Shown here: in pieces, positions 1-13,200 of the stretch
Position numbering within the stretch: position 1 is the first letter of the stretch
How the letters are laid out: each line of letters starts with the position of its first letter
NCBI RefSeq assembly: GCF_035594125.1
Contig: NC_087173.1
Location: forward strand, 15,007,755-15,071,754
From: Scylla paramamosain
Taxonomy: Eukaryota; Arthropoda; Malacostraca; Decapoda; Portunidae
Reading direction: 5' to 3'
Length of the DNA stretch: 64,000 nucleotides
Made by a program: the position numbers and the translations under genes
The notes under the pieces: generated by a model
Databases searched by the model: none
What the model saw: only the letters and a program-made list of their open reading frames with translations
What the model was told of the DNA's origin: nothing

Positions 1-174
1 CACATATAAAATAAAAATGTATTTTGCATACGTTTTAGCGTTTTGGTATATGAGGAGCTCAAAAACACTTAAAGGCATATTCTTGGTAAAATTTGGTTTT
101 ATTCCCATGTAATGTGATTGCCCTGGCTTTTAGTGCTTTATTTTCATAACACGCTCAAAAAACACTAAAAAAAA
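1..174 (+). repeat. Forward satellite monomers at the window edge
   Basis: Part of two to three F monomers of the ~95-bp satellite, recognised by the second box GTTTTAGCG with TTTTGGTA and by the monomer type carrying AAAGGCATATTCTTGG and TTTTAGTGC. The stretch resembles the sequence just before the other short inverted segments (for example 24,545-24,707 and 48,660-48,817). The window therefore begins inside the array. Confidence 0.85.
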
Positions 175-638
175 AACATGCAAAGCCTCCTATGTATGGA
201 AATTAAAGACCTTACCAGAAATCTGTCTTTAGAGTGTTTTTCAGCTTGTTAGGCACCAAAAAGATAAATAATAAGGAACTCACTCTATGTGGGAATCCAA
301 AAAAAAAATACTGAATATGTGTCTTCTCAGCGTTTTACGTAGAAAAACGCTAAAATTGATGCAAACCAACCAATATCAAGAAGCAGAAAAACATTACTAA
401 AAATGTATATTTTGAGTTTTTGAGCTTGTTACCTACAAAAAAAATTGATACAAAGCACTCTATATTGGGAAACAAAGGGACATTGCGAAAAAAGTGTATA
501 ATAAATGTTTTATAGTTCAAAAAAACACAAGGCAAAAAACGCAAAAACTCGTGTATATGGAGAAGTTTCCTAGATACCAAAATGCTGAAACTCATGAATA
601 ACACTCTTAATTGAGAAACAGAACAACCTTACTAAATG
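175..638 (-). repeat. Short inverted satellite segment, copy 1
   Basis: Monomer orientation flips to R at about 175 (CATGCAAAGCCTCC follows F sequence) and returns to F at about 638, where the text runs from the start of an R monomer into CAAAAACACTAAAAGGC. The same two breakpoints recur at 9,285-9,712, 24,708-25,155 and 48,818-49,270, and in mirror form at 29,775-30,258. This indicates one ancient inversion later copied with its surroundings. It holds about five R monomers and no gene. Confidence 0.85.
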
Positions 639-3600
639 CGTGTCAAAAACACTAAAAGGCAAGTTCTTCGTAAAAGTTGGTTTTATTTCCATGTAATGTG
701 ATTGCTCTGCTTTTTAGTGCTTTATTGCCTAACAGTCTCAAAAACACTCAAAGACACTTTTCTGGTAATGTCATTTTCCCATATAAAGCTAGTTTCACAT
801 GGAATTTGGGATTCTGGTAACTAAGAATGTAAAAAAAAACACTCAAAATACACGTATTCAGTAAGGTTGCTCTGTTTCTTGATTAAAAAAGTTATTCATG
901 AGTTTCAGCATTTTGGTATCTTGGAAACTTCTCCACACATACGAGTTTTTGCGTTTTTTGCCTTGTGATTCTGGTGAAACTATAAAACACTCATTATACA
1001 CGTTTTTCGTTATGTCCTTTTTTTTCCTAATATACAGTGCTTTGCATCCATTTTTGTGTTTTTTTTTTATGTAACAAGATCAAAAACATAAAATATATTT
1101 TTCTTGTAATATTATTCTATTTTTTTTATATTGGTTGGATTGCATCCGTTTTAGCGTATTTCTACATAAATCTTTTAAAAGACACGTTTTCAGTAATTTT
1201 GTTTCGGATTTCCATATAGAGTGACTTTCATATTATCTATCGTTTTGGTAAATAACATGCGAAAAAAAAACTCAAAAGACAGGTTTCTTGTAAAGTCGTT
1301 AAATTTTCCCAAATAGGTGGCTTTGCATACACTTTATGGTTTGGTACATAACTCCGAAAAAAGGTAAAATTATCTTTTTCGATAATGTTCTTTTTTCCAC
1401 ATAATTTCCCTGAATTTTGGCAGAATTTTGGCATCTTGGTACCTATGAACATCAATAACAAAAAAATAAAAAAATGCTATTTTTTTTTCTCTATAAAGAG
1501 TGTTATTTGTAGGTTTTAACGTTTTGGTACTTAAGGTACTTAAAAATATTCATAATACACATTTCTCGTAACGTCCTTTCGTTTCCCAAATATAGGGATC
1601 TTTCCATGTATTTAAGTGTTTTTATAGGTAACATGATAAAAAAACACTCAAAAACACTTCTTTTAAGGTAAGGTAATTCTGCTTCTCTAAAAAAGGAGTG
1701 TTTTGCATGCGTTTTAGCGATTTGTTATGTAAGGAGCTGAAAAACACTTCAAGGCAAGTTCTTGGTAAAAATTGGTTTTATTCCAATGTAATATGATTGC
1801 TTTATTGCCTAACACGTTCAAAAACACTCAGACACTTCTGGTAATGTCAGTTTTTTTCACACATAAAGCTAGTTTCGCATGCTATTTGGGGTTTTGGTAA
1901 GAATGTGAAAAAAAAACACTCAAAATACACGCATTTGGTAATGTTGTTCTGTTTCTCAATTAAGATTGTTATTCATGAGTTTCAGCATTTTGGTATCTAA
2001 GAAACTTCTTTATATATACGAGTTTTTGCGTTTTTTGCCTTGTGGTTCTTGTGAATCACAATTTCTTTTGCCGGAAAATAATACGACACTCATTATACAC
2101 GTTTCTCGTGAAGTCCTTTTCTTTCCCAATAGGAAGTGCTTTGCATCCATTTTCACGTTTTTTGTAGGTAACAAGCTCAAAAACACTCAAAATATACCTT
2201 TTTGATAATGTTATTCTATTTCTTCATATTGGTTGGTTTGCATCCGTTTTAGCGTTTTTCTACGTAAAACAACGAAAATACACGTTTTCAGTCATTTTGT
2301 TTTCGATTCCCAAAGAATATTGCCAGAATTTTAGCATCTTAGTACCTATGAAGATGAATAAAAAAAAATTATTTTATTTTATTTTTTTCTCTATAAAGAG
2401 TGTTAATTGTCAGTTTTAGCTTTTTTGGTACTTAAGGAACTTAAAAACACTCATAATACACGTTTCTCGTAATGTCCTTTCGTTTCCCAAACATAAGGTT
2501 CTTTGCATGTATTTAAGCGTTTTTATAAATAACATGATCAAAAACACTCAAAATACATGTTTTTGGTAATGTTTCTCCATAAAGGTTGTTTTGCATGCGT
2601 TTTAGCGTTTTGGTATGTAAGGCACTTAAAGGCAAGTTCTTCGTAAAAGTTGGTTTTATTCACATGTAATGTGATTGTTGAGCTTTTTAGTGCTTTGTTG
2701 CACTTCACGCTCAAAAACACTCAAAACACACTTTTCTGGTAATATCATTTTTTTTTTTCCTACATAAAGCTAGTTTTGGGATTTTCGTAACTAAGAATGT
2801 GAAAAACACTCAAAATACACACATTTGGTAAGGTAGTCCTGTCTTTCAATTAAAAGTGTTATTCATGAATTTCAGCATTTTGGTAAGAAACTTCTCTATA
2901 TACACGAGTTTTTGCGTTTTTTGCCTTGTGGTTCCTGTGAAATTATAAAATACTCATTATACAAGTTTCTTGTAATGTTCTTTTGTTTCCCAATATAGAG
3001 TGCTTTTCATGCATTTTCGCATTTTTTGTAGGTAACAAGCTGAAAATCTCTCAAAATATATCTTTTTGGTAATGTTATTCTATTTCTTCATATTGGTTGG
3101 TTTCCATCCGTTTTAGCGTTTTTCTTCGTAAATCACTGAAAAGACACGTTTTCAATAATATTGTTGAAATTGCTGAAAACACTCAAAAGACAGATTTCTG
3201 GTAAAATCGTGTAATTTCCCCATATAAGTGGCTTTGCATGCACTTCTGGGTTTTGTACATAATTCCGGAAAAAAGTTAAATTTTTTTATAACGTTTTTTT
3301 TTACATAATTTCGCTGAATTTTGCCTGAATTTTGGCATCTTCATACCTATGTAGATGAATAAAAAAAAATCTATTTTTTTTAGTTATTTATTTTTTCTCT
3401 ATTTGTGGGTTTTAGTTTTTTGGTACTTAAGGAACTTAAAAATAATCATAATACACGATTTTCGTAAAGTCCTTTCGTTTCACAGTTATAGGGTTCTTTG
3501 CATGTATTTAAGCGTTTTTATAGGTAATATGATCAAAACACAAAATACATGTTTTGGTAATGTTATTCTGTTTCTCCATAAAGGGTCTTTTGCATGCGTT

Positions 3601-4703
3601 TTAGCGTTTTGGTATGTAAGGAGTTAAAAACACTTAAAGGCAAGTTGTTCGTAAAAGATGGTTTTATTCCTATTTAATGTGATTATTCTGCTTTTTAGTG
3701 CTTTGTTACATATCACGCTCAAAAACACTCAAAAGACACTTTTCCGATAATGTCATTTTTTTCCCACACAAATCACATGTAATTTGGGATTTTCGTAACT
3801 AAGAATGTGAAAAACACTCAAAATACACATATCTGTTAAGGTAGTTCTGTTTCTCAATTAAAAGTGTTTTTCATAAGTTTTAGCGTTTTGGTATATAAAA
3901 AACTTCTCTATATACACGAGTTTTTGCGTTTTTTTGTCTTGTGGTTCTTGTGAAACTATAAAACAATCATTATACACGTTTCTCTAAATGTCCTTTTGCT
4001 TCCGAGTATAGAGTGCTTTCCAAATATTTGCACATTTTTTTTTTTTTGTAGGCAAAAAGCTCAAAAACACTTTCTGGTAATGTTATTCTATTTCTTCATA
4101 TTTGTTGGTTTGCATCTGTTTTAGCGTTTTTCTACGTAAAACACTGAAAAGACACGTCTTCAGTAATTTTGTTTTGGATTCACATATTGACTGACTTCCA
4201 TATTATTTATCGTTTTGGTGCCGAACATGCTGAAAAACACTGAAAAGACAGGTTTCTGGTAAAGTCGTTTAACTTCCTTATATAGGTGGCATGCACTTTA
4301 GAGTTTGGTACATAAAAATCCGAAAAAGAGCTATAATTAACTTTTTTTGATAATGTTCTTTTTTCCAGATAAATTCCCTGAATTTTGGCAAAATATTGGC
4401 ATCTTGGTACCAAAGAAAATCAATATAAAAAGCTATTTTTAGTTATTTATTTTTTTTTCTCTATAAAGTGTGTTATTTGTGGGTTTTAACGTTTTGGTAC
4501 TTAAGGAACTTAAAAACGGTCCTAATACACGTTTCTCGTAATGTCCTTTCGTTTCCCAAACATAGGGTTCTTTGCATGTATTTAAGCGTGTTTGTAGGTA
4601 ACATGATCAAAAACACTTAAAATACATGTTTTTAGTAATGTTATTCTGCATCTCCATAAAGGAGTTTTTTGCATGCGTTTTAGCGTTTTGGTTTGTAAGG
4701 TCA
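639..4703 (+). repeat. Forward HOR satellite array, proximal block
   Basis: Continuous F monomers in HOR order. The landmark monomer with GCATGTATTTAAGCG falls near 1,605, 2,505, 3,500 and 4,577, so the local HOR period is 0.9-1.1 kb, shorter than the full 1.1 kb because some units lack monomers. An A-run/T-run tract occurs once per unit (about 1,458, 2,358, 3,358 and 4,430). This stretch has no closely matching partner elsewhere in the window except by general HOR similarity. No gene is seen. Confidence 0.85.
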
Positions 4704-5677
4704 AAAACACTTCAAGGCAAGTTCTTGGTAAAAGTTGGTTTTATTCCCATGTAATGTGATTGCCCTGTTTTTTTTGTGTGATTTATTGTCTAACACGCTC
4801 AAAAACACTCAAAAGACACTTCTAGTAATGTCATTTTTTTCCAACATAGTTTTGCGTGCTCTTTCGGGTTTTTCTAACTATGAATGTGAAAAACTCAAAA
4901 TACACGCATTTGGTAAGGTTGTTCTGTTTCTCAAGAGTTTAAGCATTTTGGTATCCAAGAAACTTCTTTATATACACGAGTTTTTGCGTTTTTTGCCTTG
5001 TGGTTCTTGTGAACCACAAGTTCTTTTGCTCAAAAATAATAAAACACTCATTATACACGTTTCTCGTAATGTCCCTTTGTTTCCCAATAGGAAGTGCTTT
5101 GCATCCATTTTCGCGTTTTTTGTAGGTAACAAGGTCAAAAACACTCAAAATGTACTTTTTTGGTAATGTTATTTTCTTTCTTCCTATTGGTTGGTTTGCA
5201 TCCGTTTTAGCGTTTTTCTACGTAAAACAGAAAAAAAGACACGTTTTCAGTAATTTTGTTTTAGATTCCCATATAGAGTGACTTGAATGTTATTTACCGT
5301 TATGGTGCCTAACAAGTTGAAAAACACTCGTAACACAGTTTTCTGGCAAAGACGTTCAATTTCCCCATATAGGTGGCTTTGTATGCACTTTAGGGTTTGG
5401 TACATAACAGTACGAAAAAAAAAGCTAAATTTAACTTTTTTGATAATGGTCTTATTTCACATAATTTCCTGAATTTTCCCCAAATTTTGGCATCTTGTTA
5501 CCTGTGAAGATGAAAAATAAAGAAAAAAATGTATTTTTTTATTTATTTTCATTTTTTTTTCTCAATAAAGAGTGTTATTTGTGGCTTTTAGCTTTTTGAT
5601 AAATAATGATCTTAAAAACACTCGTAATGCAAGTTTCTCGCAATGTCCTTTAATTTCCTAAAAATAGGGTTCTTTGC
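4577..5677 (+). repeat. Representative HOR unit (~1.1 kb, 11 monomers plus a half monomer)
   Basis: One full HOR read from landmark to landmark. Order on the + strand, by marker: k (CATAATACACGTTTCTCG with GCATGTATTTAAGCG); a (GCATGCGTTTTAGCG); b (GGCAAGTTCTTGG with TTTTATTCCCATG); c (AAAGACACTT, then the CATAGTTTCGC-like segment); d (ACACGCATTTGGTAAGG with CATTTTGGTATC); a half monomer of about 52 bp (ACACGAGTTTTTGCG); e (TTATACACGTTTCTCG with CATCCATTTTCGCG); f (AAAATGTACTTTTTTGG with CATCCGTTTTAGCG); g (AAGACACGTTTTCAG); h (GTTTTCTGGCAAAGACG with GGTGGCTTTG); i (AAAGCTAAATTTAAC with AATTTTGGCATC); j (A/T tract with GTGTTATTTGTGG). A typical monomer is 95-96 bp by direct count. Confidence 0.8.
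4997..5020. other. Perfect hairpin in a variant e-type unit (site 1)
   Basis: Arms CTTGTGGTTC and GAACCACAAG pair perfectly over 10 bp with loop TTGT. The hairpin arises where some HOR units carry about 25 extra bases (CCACAAGTTCTTTTGCTC and following) between the half monomer and the e monomer. Ordinary units have GAAACTATAAAAC instead and cannot form it. A decayed version is at about 2,039-2,062. Confidence 0.7.
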
Positions 5678-7755
5678 ATGTATTTAAGCGTTTTTATTGG
5701 TAACATGATCAAAAACACTCAAAATATATGTTTCTGGTAATGCTATTCTCTTTCTCCATAAAGTGTGTTTTGCATGCGTTTTAGCGTTTTGGTATATAAG
5801 GAGCTCAAAACACTTAAAGGCAAGTTCTTGGTAAAAATTGATTTTATTGCCATGTAAAGTGATTCCCATGCTTTTTAGTGCATTATTGCCTATCAAGCTC
5901 AAAAACACTCAAAAGACACTTTTCTGGTAATGTCATTTTTTTCCCACATAAAGCTGGTTTCGCATGCAATTTGGGATTTTGGTAACTAAGAATGTGAAAA
6001 GCACTCAAAATACACGCATTTAGTAAAGTTGTTCTGTTTCTCAATTAAGAGTGTTATTCAGGAGTTTCAGCATTTTGGTATCTAGGAAACTACTCCATGT
6101 ACACGAGTTTTTGCGTTTTTTGCTTTGTGGTTCTTTTAAACTATAAAACATTCATTATACACTTTTCTCGCAATGTACCTTTGTTTTCCAATATAGAGTG
6201 CTTTGTATCAATTTTCGCGTTTTTCTTTTTAGGTAACAACCTCGAAAACACCCAAAATATACCTTTTTGGTTATGTTTTTCTACTTCTTGATATTTGTTG
6301 GTTTCCATCCGTTTTAGCGTTTTTCTACGTAAAACATTCAGAAGACACGTTTCCAGTAATTTTGTTTTGGTTTGCCATATAGAGTGAGTTCCATATTATT
6401 GATCGTTTTGGTGCCTAACATCCTGAAAAACACTCAAAACACAGATTTCTGGTAAGATCGTTTAATTTCCTCAAATGGGAGGCTTTGACTGCACTTTAGT
6501 GTTTGGTACATAACAGTCCGAAAAAAAGCTAATATCAACTTTTTTTTTTTTTTTTTACAATATTCTCTTATCATATAAATGCCCTAATTTTTCCCGGAAT
6601 TTTGGCATCTCGGTACCTATGAAGGTGAATAACAAAAAAAGAAAAGAAAAACGTTTCATTTATTTTTTTTATTTTTTATTTTATTTTTTCTAAATAACGA
6701 ATGTTATTTGAGGGTTTTAGCTTTTTGGTAGTTAAGGAACTTAAAAACACTCATAATACACGTTTCTCGTAATGTCCTTACGTTTCCCCAACATAAGGTT
6801 CTTTGCATGTATTTAAGCGTTTTATAGATAACATTATCAAAAACACTCAAAATACATCTTTTTGGTAATGTTATTCTGTTTCTCCATAAAGTTTGTTTTG
6901 CAAGCGTTTTAGCGGTTTAGTATATAAGGAGCTCAAAAACACTTAAAGGCAAATTCTTGATAAAAATTGGTTTTATTGAAATGTAATGTGATTGCCCTGC
7001 TTTTTAGTGCTTTATTGCCTATCAGGCTCAAAAAGGCTCAAAAGACATTTTTCTCGTAATGTCATTTTTTTCTCTCATAAAGCTGGTTTCGCATGCAATT
7101 TGGGGTTTTGGTAACTAAGAATAAGAAAAGCTCTCAAAATACACGCATTTAGTAAGGTTGTTCTGTTTCTCAATAAGGAATGTTATTCATGAGTTTAAGC
7201 ATTTTGGTATAAGAAACTTCTCCACATCCGCAAGTTTTTGCATTTTTTGCCTTTTGGTTCTTTTGAACTATAAAACACTCTTTATATACTTTTCTTCCAA
7301 TGTCCATTTATTTCCTAATATAGAGTGCTTTGAATCAATTTTTTGCGTTTTTTGTAGGTAATAAGCTCAAAAAACACTCAAAATATACCTTTTTGGTAAT
7401 GTTTTTTTTATTTTTTTATATTGGTTAGTTTGCATCCGTTTTAGCGTTTTTCTACATAAAACACTGAGAAGACACGTTTTCAATAGTTTTTTTTTTCCCA
7501 TATAAAAGTGATTCCCATATAAAGTGAGTTATTTATTTCTCGTTTTGGTGCCTAAAATTCTGAAAAACACTTAAATGACAGATTTCTTTTAAGGTCGTTT
7601 AATTTCCACATATAGGAGGCTTTGCATGCACTTTAGGGTTTGGTTCATAACAGTTCGAAAAAAAAACTGAAATTAACTTTTTTGATATTATTCTTTTATC
7701 ACATAATTGCCCTGAATTCTCCCAGAATTTTGGCATCTCGGTACCTATGAATATG

Positions 7756-7815
7756 AATTACAAAAAAAAAAAAAAATCCTATTTATTTTATTTATTTTTA
7801 TTTTTTTAGTTTTCT
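7756..7815. repeat. A-run followed by T-rich tract, once per HOR (example)
   Basis: After ATGAATTAC comes a run of A, then TCC, then T-rich TTTATTTATTTTTATTTTT. Such a tract, 30-70 bp and variable in length, follows GGTACCTATGAAGATGAAT in nearly every HOR (other F examples near 6,630, 8,885, 12,710, 13,830 and 47,300; R examples near 40,137 and 41,240). The A half can pair with the T half. It is missing only in the 926-bp triplicated units. Confidence 0.75.
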
Positions 7816-9284
7816 AAATAAAGAGTGTTTTTTTTGTGGATTTTATCTTTTTGGTACTTAAGGAACTTAAAAAAAACACAAATAATACACGTTTCTTGTA
7901 ATATCCTTTTACTTTCCAAACATAATGTTCTTTGCATGTACTTTAGCCTTTTTATAGATAACATGATAAAAAAACACTGAAAATACATGTTTTTGGTAAT
8001 GTTATTCTGTTTCTCCATAAAATTTGTTTTGCATGCGTTTTAGCGGTTTGGTATATAAGGGGTTAAAAAACACTTAAAGGCAAATTCTTCGTAAAAGTTG
8101 ATTTTATTCCCATGTAATGTGATCGTTCTGCTTTTTAGTGCTTTCTTGCATATCACGCTGAAAAACACTGAAAAGACACTTTTCTGGTAATGTCATTTTT
8201 TTTTCCCAAATGATGGTAGTTTCGCATGTAATTTGGCATTTTCGTAACTAGGAATGTGAAAAACCCTCAAAATACTCAATTTGGTAAGGTAGTTCTGTTA
8301 ATCGATTAAAAGTGTTATTCATGCATTTATTCATTTTGGTATGTAAAAAATTTCTCTATATACACGAGTTTTTGCGTTTATTGCCTTATGGATCTTTTAA
8401 AACTATAAAACACTCATTATACACGTATCTCGTAATGACCTTTTGTTTCCTAATATAGAGTGCTTTACATCGATGTTTTGCATTTTTTTTTGTAGGTAAC
8501 AAGCTCAAAAATATTCAAAATATATCTTTTTGGTAATGTTATTCTATTTCTTCATATAGGATGGTTTGTATCCGCTTTAGCGTTTTTCTACGTAAAACAC
8601 TGAAAAGACACGTTTTCAGTAATTTTCTTTTGGTTTCATGTATTGACTGACTTCCATATTATTTATCGTTTTGGTGCCTAACATGCTGAAAAACACTGAA
8701 AAGACAGGTTTCTGGTAAAATCTTTTAACTTCCTTATATAGGTGGCTTTGCATCCATTTTAGGGTTTTGTACATAACAATCCGAAAAAAAAGCTATAATT
8801 AACTTCTATGATAATATTCTTTTTTCCACATAAATTCCGTGAATTTTGGCAGAATTTTAGCATCTCGGTACCTATGAAGATGAATAACCAAAAAAAAAAA
8901 AATCCCATTTTTTTTATTTATTTATTTTTCTAAAGAGTGTTATTTGTAGGTTTTAGCTTTTTGGTACTGAAAGAAATAAAAAATCACTCATAATACACGT
9001 TTCTCGTAATGTTCATTCGTTTCCCAAAAATAAGGTTCTTTACATGTATTTAAGCGTTTTTATACATAACATGATCAAAAACACTCAAAATACATGTATT
9101 TTGTAATGTTATTCTGTTTCTCCATAAAATGTATTTTGCCTGCGTTTTAACGTTTTGGTACGTAAGGAGCTCAAAAACACTTAAAGGTAAGTTCTTGGTA
9201 AAATTTGGTTTTATTCCCATGTAATGTGATTACCCTGGCATTTCGGGCTTTATTGCGTAACACTTTCACAAACACTTAAAAGAC

Positions 9285-9712
9285 ATGCAAAGCCTACCAT
9301 ATGAGGAAATTAAAGACCCAACAAGAAATATGTCTTTTCAGTGTTTTTCAGCATATTAGGCACCAAAACGATAAATGTGGGAATCCAAAAGAAAATTACT
9401 GAAAACGTGTCTTCTCAGTGTTTTACGTAGAAAAACGCTAAAACTGATACAAACCAACCAATATCAAGAAGCAGAATAACATTACCAAAAATGTATATTT
9501 TGAGTGTTTTTGTGCTTGTTTTCTACAAAAAAATACGCGAAAATTCATACAAAGCACTCTATATTGGGAAACAAAGGGACATTGCGAGAAAAGTGTATAA
9601 TGAATGTTTTATAGTTCAAAAAAACCACAAGGCAAAAAACGCAAAAACTCGTTTATATGCTGAAACTCTTGAATAACACTCTTAATTGAGAAACAGAGCA
9701 ACCTTTCTAAAT
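9285..9712 (-). repeat. Short inverted satellite segment, copy 2
   Basis: Flips from F to R at AAAAGACATGCAAAGCC and back to F just before TTAAAAACACTAAAAGGC, the same joints as in the other four copies. It is slightly shorter than copy 1 through small deletions near 9,655, where the half monomer joins directly to GCTGAAACTC; 49,210 shows the same loss. It contains R monomers of types h to d and no gene. Confidence 0.85.
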
Positions 9713-10194
9713 GCGTGTTAAAAACACTAAAAGGCAAGTTCTTCGTAAAAGTTGGTTATATTCCCATGTAATATGATTGCCTTGCTTTTTAGTGCTTTAT
9801 TGCCTAACACGCTCAAAAACACTCAGACACTTTTCTGATAATGTCATTTTTTTTCCTACATAAAGCTAGTTTCGCATGGAATTTGGGGTTTTGGTAACTA
9901 ATAATGTAAAATAACACATTAAAAATACACGCATTTAGTAAGGTTGTTCTGTTTCTTGATTAAGAGTGTTATTCATGAGTTTCAGTATTTTGGTATCTTA
10001 GAAACTTCTCCATATAGTCGAGTTTTTGCGTTTTTTGCCTTGTGATTCTGGTGAAACTATAAAACACTCATTATACACGTTACTCGTTATGTCTTTTTTT
10101 TTTCACTTATATAGAGTGCTTTGCATATATTTTCGCATTTTTTTTTTATGTAACAAGCTCAAGAACACACAAAATATGTGTTTTGGTAATGTTA

Positions 10195-10245
10195 CTCTAT
10201 TTCTTCATTTTGGTTGGTTTGCATCCGTTTTAGCGTTTTCTACGT
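10195..10245 (+). repeat. Joint of a ~265-bp deletion inside the HOR
   Basis: Compared with the direct copy at 49,740-50,060, this stretch lacks about 265 bp (the segment containing TTTTTGGTGCCTTTTGC and an extra e-type monomer). The paralogous regions at 25,675-25,935 and, in R form, 29,065-29,280 keep the segment. The mirror site near 43,750 lacks it too, so the deletion is shared by both palindrome arms. Confidence 0.6.
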
Positions 10246-13200
10246 AAAACACCGAAAAGACGCGTTTTCAGTAATTTATTTTTGGATTCCCATATAGATT
10301 GACTTCCTTGTGCTTTATCGTGTTGGTTCCTAACATGCTGAAAAACCCTCATAAGTCAGTTTTCTGGCAAAGACGTTCAATTTCCCCATATAGGTGGCTT
10401 TGCATGCAATTTAGGGGTTTGGTACATAACAGTCAGAAAAAAAAGCTAAATGTAACTTTTTTGATAATGTTCTTATTTTATATAATATCCTGAACTTTGC
10501 CCGAATTTTGGCACCTCCTTACCTATGAAGATAAATAAGAATGAAAAAAAAATATCGTATTTTTTTATTTATTTATTTATTTTTTTTCAATAAAGAGTGT
10601 AATTTGTGGCTTTTAGCTTTTTCGTACTTAATGAACTTAAAAACACTCATAATACACGTTTCTTGTAAAGTCCTTTCGTGTCCCAAAAATAGGGTTCTTT
10701 GCATGTATTTAAGCGTTTTTATTAGTAATATGATCAAAAACACTCAAAATACATGTTTTTGGTAATGTTATTCTGTTTCACCCTAAAGTGTATTTTGCAT
10801 GCATTTTAGTGTTTTGGTATATAAGGAGCTCAAATACACTTAAAGGCAAGTTCTTGTTAAAAATTGGTTTTATTTCAATGTAATGTGATTGCCCTGCTTT
10901 TTAGTGCTATATTCCCTAACACGCTGAAAAACACTCAAAAGACATTTTTTTTGGTAATGTTATTTTTTTCCCACATAAAGCTGGTTTTGCATGCAATTTG
11001 GGTTTTTGGTAACTAAGGATGTGAAAAGCACTGAAAATACACGCATTTAGTAAGATTGTTCTGTTTCTCAATTAAAAGTGTTGTTCCAGAGTTTCAGCAT
11101 TTTGGAATGTAAGAAACTCCTCTATATACACGAGTTTTTGCGTTTTTTGCCTTGTAATTCTTGTAAAACTATAAAACACTCATTATACACGTTTCTCGTA
11201 ATGTCCTTTTGCTTCCTATCCATCTATTTTCGCGATTTTTGTAGGTAACAATTTCAAAAACACTCAAAATATACCTTTTTGGTAATGTTATTCTATTCCT
11301 TCATATTGGTTGGTTTGCATACGTTTAGCATTTTTCTAAGTAAAACACCGAAAAAAACACGTTTTTAGTAATATTGTTTTGGATTCCCATATGGATTGAC
11401 TTCCATGTTATTTATCGTGTTGTTTCCTAAGATGCTGAAAAACTCTCATAAGACCGTTTTCTGGCAAAGACGTTTAATTTCCTCATATAGGTGGCTTTGC
11501 ATGCATTTTAGGGGTTTGGTACATAATAGCCCGAAAAAAAAACTAAACTTAACTTTTTTGATAATGTTCTTATTTCACATAATTTCCTGAATTTTGGCCG
11601 AATTTTGGCATCTCGGTACCTGTGAAGATGAATAAGAAAGAAAAAAAATATCGTATTTTTTTTATTTATTTATTGTTTCTCAATAAAGAGTGTTATTTGT
11701 GGCTTTTAGCTTTTTGGTAATTAATGAACTTAAGAACACTCATAATACATGTTTCTCGTAATCTCCTTTCGCTTCCTAAAAATAGAGTTCTTTGCATGTA
11801 TTTTAGCGTTTTCATTGGTAACATGATCAAAAACACATAAAATATATGTTTTTGGTAATATTATTCTGTTTCACCATAAAGAGTGTTTTGCATGCGTTTT
11901 AGTGTTTTGGTATATAAGGAGCTCAAAAACACTTAAAGGTAAGTTCTTGGTAAAAATTCGTTTTCCTCCAATGTAATGTGATTGCCTTCGTTTTTAGCGC
12001 TTTATTGCCTATCACGCTCAAAAACACTCAAAAGACACTTTTCTGGTAAAGTCTTTTTTTTTCACACAAATCTATTTTCACATGCAATTTGGGTTTTCGG
12101 TAACTAAGAATGTGAAAAGCACTCAAAATACACGCATTTATTTAGGTTGTTCTGTTTCTAAATTAGGAATGTTATACATGAGCTTCAGCATTTTTGTATC
12201 TCGGAAACCTCTCCATATACACGAGATTTTGCGTTTTTTGTCTTGTGGTTCTTTTGAACTATAAAACACTCATTATACAGTTTTCTTGCAATGTCCTTAT
12301 GTTTATCAATATAAAGTGCTTTGCATCAATTTTCCCGTTTTTTGTAGGTAATAAGCTAAAAAACACTCAAAATTCTTTATATTGGTTGCTTTGCATCCGT
12401 TTTAGCGTTTTTCTACGTAAAACACCGAGAAGACACGTTTTCAGTAACTTTGTTTTGGATCCCCATATAAAGGTGAGTTCCTTATTATTTATCGTTTTGG
12501 TGCTTAACATGCTAAAAAACACTCAAAACACAGATTTCTGGTAAGGTCGTTAAATTTCTTCATATAGGAGGCTTTGCATGCACTTCAGGGTTTGGTACAT
12601 AACAGTTCGAAAAAAAACAGCTGAAATTAACTTTTTTTATAATATTGTTTTATCATACGATTGCCCTGAATTTTCCCAGAATTTTGGTATCTCGGTACTA
12701 TGAAGATGAATAACAAAAAAAAAAAAAATCCAATTTTTTAAATATTTTTTATTTTTTTTTTATTTTCTAAAAAAAAAGTTTTATTTGTGGGTTTTATCTT
12801 TTTTGGTACTTAAAGAACTTAAAAAAAACACTCATAATACACGTTTCTCGTAATGTCCTTTTGTTTCCCAAACATAATGTTCTTTGCATGTATTTAAGCG
12901 TTTTTATAGATAACATGATCAAAAAACGCTCAAAATATATGTTTTTGGTAATGTTATTCTTTTTCTCCATAAAGTTTGTTTTGCATGCGTTTTAGCGGTT
13001 TGTTATAAAAGGAGCTCAAAAACACTTAAAGGCAAATTTTTGGTATAAATTGGTGTTATTCTATTGTAATTTCATTGCCGTGCTTTTTAGTGCTTTATTG
13101 CCTATCACGCTCAAAAACACTTAAAAGACACTTTTCTGGTAATGTCATTTTTTTTCTCCCATAGAGGTGATTTCGCATGTAATTTGGGGTTTTGATAACT

